Shown one piece after another: positions 13,809 through 17,513 of a stretch of 17,513 bases of DNA. Where the stretch lies: positions 1 through 17,513 of the forward strand of contig JAXHUA010000040.1 in NCBI GenBank assembly GCA_034189695.1, read 5' to 3'. The notes beneath the pieces are model-generated. The model searched no databases. It was not told the DNA's origin and saw only the letters and a program-made list of their open reading frames with translations. Position 1 is the stretch's first letter. Each line of letters starts with the position of its first letter. Both the position numbers and the translations under genes were made by a program. This DNA is from JAXHUA01 sp034189695 (GTDB lineage: Bacteria; Chloroflexota; Dehalococcoidia; E44-bin15).

Positions 13809-14400
13809 GATTTCTCTCCTTTGCAGAACAACGCCTCCATCCGCAGGCGTTGCCCAGGTTTCTCCTCACCGCCACTCTTGCTGCCGCCGCAACGCACCCG
13901 CGATCTCTCGCTGAGCGCTCGTGACGCCTCCCCCCCACACCAAATACGGCAACCGGCCCTGCACTGATCCAGCCCTCTTATCACGTACAGTGTAACATCC
14001 ACTAGATTGCGCTACATCGGCCAGTAGTACCATTCTCCACTAACGGTAATTGCCTAACATGCCCGTTGGCACTACGCATTTATGCCTAGGTATTTATGCG
14101 TAAACATTACGGTCATCATTGCCAGACGCGGCGATGCAACCGTACTTCGCCCGACATTCGGGGTGTTCTCGCCACAGGCCATCAAGTGGCCGCCCGGCTG
14201 GCAATTGCCGCGGCCACAGGCTAGAATCATGGCGCTGCAACTGTTGGCGCCGACGAGGGGCGGCAGTAGGCCGTGCCCCCGCAGGCTGGAGGAAGAATCG
14301 GGGGCAGCCGACACGGAGTGTGCTGGTTCTTGCAGAAATGTGGAAGAATGGGCAAGCGATGCTCCAGTCGGTGCAACACTGCTGAGGAGGCGATGCAACC
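13809..14400. other. Intergenic region between divergent acs and the DUF169 gene
   Basis: About 590 bp with no convincing gene. Overlapping ORFs on both strands (around 14082-14441 and 14094-14525) have low-complexity, Arg/Cys/Pro-rich translations and no ribosome sites. The middle (about 13970-14110) is less GC-rich and contains the direct repeat at 14075-14102, so promoters for acs probably lie here. I see no high-quality -35/-10 pair. TGTTACACT on the minus strand near 13990-14000 is a weak extended -10 candidate. The 12-mer GGCGATGCAACC occurs twice, at 14130-14141 and 14389-14400. Confidence 0.6.
14075..14102. repeat. Tandem direct repeat in an imperfect palindrome, possible operator upstream of acs
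   Basis: ATTTATGC occurs at 14078-14085 and again at 14092-14099, a 14-bp period, within the longer repeat G(C/T)ATTTATGC(C/G)TA. The pair is bounded by CGCAT (14075-14079) and ATGCG (14096-14100) and centred on CCTAGG, so it can also be read as an imperfect inverted repeat. It lies in the AT-richest part of the acs/DUF169 intergenic region. Binding of a regulator here is inference. Confidence 0.45.
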
Positions 14401-15222
14401 ATGAGAAGCACAATAAGGGAGACAATGGCGATGAAGCATGAGCCCGTGTCAATACTTCTCACCGACGACAGGCCCAAGGGGGCCAAGCAGTTCCGGCAAG
14501 GGAGCTTCAGTTGCGTCATGTTCATGCTGGCGGCGGCTGTCCGTGGCAGTCACGCCGTCTTCGACCGCAAGACCTTCGGATGCCCGGGCGGAGGCACAGG
14601 TCTTGGCTTCGGCAATCAGTACGCGAACCTTCCCGGCGGCGAGGAGTGGTTCAGCCACTTCCTGTCAACGGGGAGCGAGACGAGCGACGAGGGGATGAGG
14701 TTTGCCGAGATGGCAAAGCCCTTCGTCACCAGAGAGGTGTACGACAACTTCGTCCACGGTGAGCGGTATCTGAAGGGACCCGAGCTGGTGATGCGGTTCA
14801 TCGAGTGCCTGCCCATAACCGACGTACCGTATGAGTACGTGGTGTTCAAGCCACTGAAGGACGTCGACCCGGAGAACGAGACGCCCAAAGTGGTGGTGTT
14901 CCTGGCCGACATGGACCAGTTCGCCGCCCTGGTCGTGCTGGCCAACTACGAGAGGGACGACAACGAGGGCGTGATCATCCCGCAGGCCGCCGGATGCCAG
15001 TCGATCGGTATCTACCCCCTCAGAGAAGCCGAATCTGACAGGCCACGGGCGGTAGTCGGCCTGGTCGACATCACCGCCCGGGTAGCGATCAAGCGCCAGC
15101 TCAAGGACGACGTGACTACCTTCGCCGTTCCGTACGCGCTCTTCCAGGAGATGGAGGCGAACGTAGCGGGCAGCTTCCTCGAGCGACCAACGTGGAAGGA
15201 GTTGTTGAAGCTCAAGGAGTGA
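14401..15222 (+). CDS. DUF169 family protein
   Basis: The 273-residue product matches the DUF169 family by overall length and by blocks I recognise: the invariant-looking FGCPGGGTGLGFG (59-71) with its Cys61, the preceding FSCVMFMLAAAVRGSHAVFD, a VVFKPL segment, VVFLADMDQFAALVVLANY, and AAGCQSIGIYPLRE followed by GLVDITARV. The biochemical function of the family is not established. The conserved cysteines (C38, C61, C199) might bind a metal or cluster, which is inference. ATG 14401 has GAGGAGG (14384-14390) 10 nt upstream. In-frame ATGs at 14425 and 14431 follow AAGGGAG (about 14415-14421) and are possible alternatives. The gene is a single unit, divergent from acs, with nothing recognisable downstream on its strand. 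Confidence 0.85.
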   Translation: MRSTIRETMAMKHEPVSILLTDDRPKGAKQFRQGSFSCVMFMLAAAVRGSHAVFDRKTFGCPGGGTGLGFGNQYANLPGGEEWFSHFLSTGSETSDEGMRFAEMAKPFVTREVYDNFVHGERYLKGPELVMRFIECLPITDVPYEYVVFKPLKDVDPENETPKVVVFLADMDQFAALVVLANYERDDNEGVIIPQAAGCQSIGIYPLREAESDRPRAVVGLVDITARVAIKRQLKDDVTTFAVPYALFQEMEANVAGSFLERPTWKELLKLKE

Positions 15223-15613
15223 CCGCCACCGCCTGCAGCATAAGAGCGACAGGGGCAGGTCTCACCAGAGAAGGCTCGGTTGGCGTGGCAGTCGTTTCGC
15301 TGGCGTATGCGCGACGCGCCCGGGGGTGGCACACGGTCGTTGGACGTTGAAACCGGAACCTTATGTCTTGACGGCTCAAACCCCGCTTGTGCGTGAGATG
15401 GTGGTTCGTGACAGCCCGCTCCGGTGAATGCGTTGGCTTCTTGTCGGCTTCTCTCAGGCACGGTTTGAGCATGGGGCGGCATTAGTAGGGGAGTCTCACG
15501 GACTACTTCGGACGCTGGGCCGGAATTGGACGAGGAGGGCTCTCGGGGTGGGCGGCTCGGTGTCATTGCGGATGGATACCCAGGGAGTGCCAATGGCGAG
15601 AGGCAGCGCCGAA
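15223..15613. other. Gene-poor stretch between DUF169 and the NYN gene
   Basis: About 390 bp with no supportable gene. ORFs on both strands here run through parts of neighbouring genes in other frames, have Pro/Arg/Ser-rich translations, and lack ribosome sites. A 9-bp inverted repeat, GCTCAAACC (15374-15382) and GGTTTGAGC (15462-15470), encloses 79 nt. A second hairpin, ATCACCAGG/CCTGGTGAT (15613-15621 and 15629-15637), covers the NYN gene stop codon but has no T-tract on either strand. No terminator for DUF169 is obvious. Confidence 0.5.
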
Positions 15614-16240
15614 TCACCAGGTGCCAGGCCTGGTGATGGTGCCTGTAGCATCCCGAAGTGTCGACGGGAACTGGCATTTCCGCAGGGTACTGCGGTATAT
15701 TCGCCTGTCGAACGTCGCGGCGTCCCTCAGCTCCTTCGGCATCCCTTCCCTGGGATCCGTATTCGGGTTCACGATTCCGACGGGAAGCCGAAGCTTGTCG
15801 CGTACCATGCTGACGGGTAGTGCGAGGTCGGCGTCATTTGAGATGACGAGGGCCTGCTCGTAGTCACGCTCGTAGCCGTCGATGAGAAGGTACGTTGCCA
15901 GGTTGACGTCGATTCCTTTCTCCTCTGTGTCGTGCACCAGGACATTCCTTGACTCACCCGGTATGGGAGCAACCAGCGGCCTTTCCTTGATGCGAGCACG
16001 GAACTGGCCATATTCAATCGTGAGATTCGGGATGGTCCTCAGGGCTCGAAGGTAGACCTGTTGCCTCTGGGGATCATTGGGTCTGGCGTGCACAAGTGCC
16101 GTGAAGTATCGGATTCGGTGAATCTCGTGACCGAGAAGGAGCGCCTGGCAGAGCTTCGAGAGGTCAAGCCACTTGTAGGCCGTCCCCTTGACAGCGCGGT
16201 TGTAGAGGTTGAAGCCATCTATGTACACATTTGCCCGCAT
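15614..16240 (-). CDS. NYN domain (PIN-like) putative ribonuclease
   Basis: This 208-residue protein has the NYN/LabA-like fold of metal-dependent nucleases. Acidic residues line up in the expected order: YIDGFNLY with Asp8 and Asn11, EEKGIDVNLA with Glu107 and Asp111, and VISNDADLALPV with Asp136 and Asp138. Family members are RNases or RNA-binding proteins involved in RNA processing, and some occur in defence or toxin-like loci. ATG 16240 is preferred over the adjoining GTG 16243 because AAGGGA (16251-16246) lies 5 nt upstream. The last ~35 residues (from about FDRRIYRS) extend beyond the core. The gene has its own strong promoter and a structured leader, and it lies downstream of a type ISP restriction-modification gene. 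A specific RNA target cannot be inferred. Confidence 0.88.
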   Translation of the reverse strand: MRANVYIDGFNLYNRAVKGTAYKWLDLSKLCQALLLGHEIHRIRYFTALVHARPNDPQRQQVYLRALRTIPNLTIEYGQFRARIKERPLVAPIPGESRNVLVHDTEEKGIDVNLATYLLIDGYERDYEQALVISNDADLALPVSMVRDKLRLPVGIVNPNTDPREGMPKELRDAATFDRRIYRSTLRKCQFPSTLRDATGTITRPGTW

Positions 16241-16262
16241 CACCGTCCCTTGAAGACAAGTA

Positions 16263-16309
16263 AAGGCCGCCAGCGTGGCGGCCTTGGCCCTGCTGCCAAG
16301 GCAACAGGG
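16263..16309 (-). promoter_or_regulatory. Structured 5' leader of the NYN gene with mutually exclusive hairpins
   Basis: Three stems can form in the minus-strand transcript. Stem A spans 16288-16309, nine pairs including one G-U with a 4-nt loop. Stem B is GCCTTGGC/GCCAAGGC, spanning 16281-16302, a perfect 8-bp stem with a 6-nt loop. Stem C is AAGGCCGCC/GGCGGCCTT, spanning 16263-16285, a perfect 9-bp stem with a 5-nt loop, followed by TTTACTTGTCTT. B overlaps both A and C, while A and C can coexist. C alone could instead be the terminator of the upstream restriction-modification gene. A role as a switch is inference. Confidence 0.5.
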
Positions 16310-16324
16310 GGAGTACCAGTCAAC

Positions 16325-16352
16325 ATAATAGCACGTCTGTTGCGATTGTCAA
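16325..16352 (-). promoter_or_regulatory. Sigma-70-type promoter for the NYN gene
   Basis: On the minus strand, TTGACA (16352-16347) and TATTAT (16330-16325) are separated by 16 bp: a perfect -35 and a one-mismatch -10. Transcription would begin near 16318, giving a leader of about 78 nt that contains the hairpins at 16263-16309. It lies in the gap after the restriction-modification gene stop at 16388, so the NYN gene can be expressed independently. Confidence 0.75.
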
Positions 16353-16387
16353 GAGCCCTGCGTCCATGCCGACCGGTCACGGCTCTG

Positions 16388-17513
16388 TCAGTCGTCCTCC
16401 GTCGCGTCGAACAGGCCCGCGCTGGCGGGAGGGCGCTTCGGCGGCTTGCGCATGTAGTCTGGTACGGGCGGTAGCTCACCGGCGTGGAAGCATTCCCCCG
16501 CGAGCACTGCTTCGAGCAGCTTCGCCTGTTCAGGATAGCCCGCCACGGTGGCCTCAAGCACCCACAGCAGTTCGAGCAACTCGCTCGTGAACTGGCTGGT
16601 CCATCGCCCGGGACGGATGTCGTCGAGGGGCGAGGACTTCTTGCCGGCGCCCTTCTTTATGCGGTATCTCAGCCATGACTGGACCACCTTCAGGCCAGAG
16701 ACCTCGAACTCGTACACCTCGGGAGCTACCGGCGCAAACTCGCCCTCGCCGACATGGAGCGTCCGCGTCGCCTCGCTGTAGTCGAACGCCTCCGGGTAGC
16801 CTTCGGCGTCGCCGGCGACGGCCTTGGTACATCTGGCTTGGCCCGGGGGCACGTAGGCGCGCTGCTTGCCCTGGGGTACGAAGCGCTCGCCGTAGGTATG
16901 AAGCCACAGCAGCCGCGCACCGACGTGGCGCACCTTCTGGAACAGCGCCGCGTCCTTTGTGATCGGCACACGCAGCTCGCGCGTCTCCAGCTCCTTCGCG
17001 AAGCGGGCGGTGAAAGCCGGCTGCGCCAGCGCCCCGTACACGTAGGCCAGGAAATCCTCCGGGGTGACGTCTCGCTTATACGCCTCGCCCAGGAGTCGGA
17101 GAAGCCCGGGCAGGACGTTGGCCTCCGCAGCGTCGGCCGTCCGGTAGAGAGGGACGGTGTCTTTTGCGCCGCGGTTGCAGAAGTGGTTCCGGTCGGGGAC
17201 AAAGGCTGAACACGTCAATGCCGGTCCGGAATCGAGCGACCGCTGAAAGGAAGTAGATAAGAATACCTGCCGCTTCCCCTGTGCGCGCCACAGACTGGGA
17301 CGAAGGTAGTCGCCCAATCTGTTGTCAGCGAAGAGCCATTGCCTGTCAAACGAGCGGTACGCGCAACGCTCAATCCTCGGAGCTAGCGCATCCGGAAGCA
17401 ACTTGTCGACTGCTTTTCCGGCTGCTTCTGTGCCGAACAGCGCTCGACACTCGGAGGTGACGTGTCGGTCGCGGGTCTCGTTGAATGCCAACTGCCGGTC
17501 CCGAGCCGAAAGC
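16388..17513 (-). CDS. Type ISP restriction-modification enzyme, C-terminal specificity part (5'-truncated by the window)
   Basis: The frame is open to the end of the window, so the TTG at 17491 is probably not the start and the gene continues beyond 17513. The visible ~374 residues match the C-terminal coupler/target-recognition part of single-chain type ISP (LlaBIII-like) enzymes: the block CAYRSFDRQWLFADNRLGDYLRPSLW, VFLSTSFQRSL, FCNRGAKDTVPLYR, DFLAYVYGALAQPAFTARFAKEL, RVPIT, and the end region RWTSQFTSELLELLWVLEATVAGYPEQAKLLEAVL. The helicase-like nuclease and adenine methyltransferase domains would lie upstream and cannot be checked. Such enzymes cut unmodified invading DNA and protect the host by methylation. 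The gene is followed by a NYN nuclease gene, suggesting a defence context. Whether the full protein is intact is unknown. Confidence 0.85.
   Translation of the reverse strand, partial: LSARDRQLAFNETRDRHVTSECRALFGTEAAGKAVDKLLPDALAPRIERCAYRSFDRQWLFADNRLGDYLRPSLWRAQGKRQVFLSTSFQRSLDSGPALTCSAFVPDRNHFCNRGAKDTVPLYRTADAAEANVLPGLLRLLGEAYKRDVTPEDFLAYVYGALAQPAFTARFAKELETRELRVPITKDAALFQKVRHVGARLLWLHTYGERFVPQGKQRAYVPPGQARCTKAVAGDAEGYPEAFDYSEATRTLHVGEGEFAPVAPEVYEFEVSGLKVVQSWLRYRIKKGAGKKSSPLDDIRPGRWTSQFTSELLELLWVLEATVAGYPEQAKLLEAVLAGECFHAGELPPVPDYMRKPPKRPPASAGLFDATEDD

Noticed and set aside
14082..14525. Overlapping ORFs on both strands in the acs/DUF169 intergenic region
   Set aside because: Both translations are Arg/Cys/Pro-rich, they overlap each other and the DUF169 start, and neither has a ribosome-binding site.
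15440..15500. GGCACGGTTTGAG resembling the 3' half of a group II intron domain V
   Set aside because: The matching 5' half (AGCCGTGTGC-like) is not present about 20-25 nt upstream, and there is no reverse transcriptase ORF, so it is probably chance.
15628..15660. GGTGATGGTGCCTGTAG resembling fluoride-riboswitch text
   Set aside because: It lies within the end of the NYN coding region, lacks the pseudoknot partners, and there is no fluoride exporter gene downstream on that strand.
15012..15820. ORFs on both strands spanning the DUF169 end, the gap and the NYN end
   Set aside because: They run antisense or out of frame through two recognisable genes, with low-complexity Pro/Ser/Arg translations. 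Conserved domain motifs are found only in the DUF169 and NYN frames.

Overview
This window is high-GC bacterial DNA, densely coded, with genes in single-gene or two-gene units on both strands. No rRNA, tRNA, CRISPR array or recognisable transposase was seen. The gene set (a giant fused 2-hydroxyacyl-CoA dehydratase-type activase, DUF169, SatP with Acs, a type I-beta DAHP synthase, a nitronate-monooxygenase-like flavoprotein) would fit an anaerobic or facultative environmental bacterium. A Chloroflexota/Dehalococcoidia-like lineage is my best guess. That is inference from gene content only and is weakly held.

Layout. Positions 1-512 hold the C-terminal part of an e(P4)-type HAD acid phosphatase (+), which converges on an LhgO-like FAD oxidoreductase (534-1661, -). 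Divergent from the latter is the most striking element: a near-consensus promoter (1745-1773), a 29-codon leader peptide whose codons 10-17 encode all three aromatic amino acids (Tyr, Trp, Phe), an antiterminator/terminator pair, and then a DAHP synthase gene (1961-2872, +). This looks like a complete ribosome-mediated transcription attenuator on the entry step of aromatic amino acid synthesis. Trehalose-6-phosphate synthase (2941-4428, -) follows in convergent orientation and lies 73 bp downstream of a 1388-residue tandem BadF/BcrA-type ATPase fused to CoA-activase/dehydratase-like regions (4502-8668, -).

Positions 8863-9147 (+) encode a small uncharacterised protein that converges on a nitronate-monooxygenase-like protein (9189-10181, -) lacking the usual EAGGH motif. 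A small helical protein of unknown function (10537-10929, +) has its own promoter and a long leader. It meets the acetate module, acs (11817-13808, -) followed by satP (11133-11699, -), at a shared hairpin whose T-tract favours stopping the acetate operon. The 590-bp region upstream of acs carries a 14-bp-period direct repeat within an imperfect palindrome, a possible operator.

The right end has a DUF169 protein (14401-15222, +), a gene-poor 390-bp stretch, a NYN-domain (PIN-like) nuclease (15614-16240, -) with a strong promoter and a 5' leader of mutually exclusive hairpins, and the C-terminal specificity region of a type ISP restriction-modification enzyme (16388 to the window end, -). The last two suggest the edge of a defence region.

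The best candidates for undescribed biology are the triple-aromatic attenuator in front of the DAHP synthase, the structured leader of the NYN gene, and the orphan fused activase.
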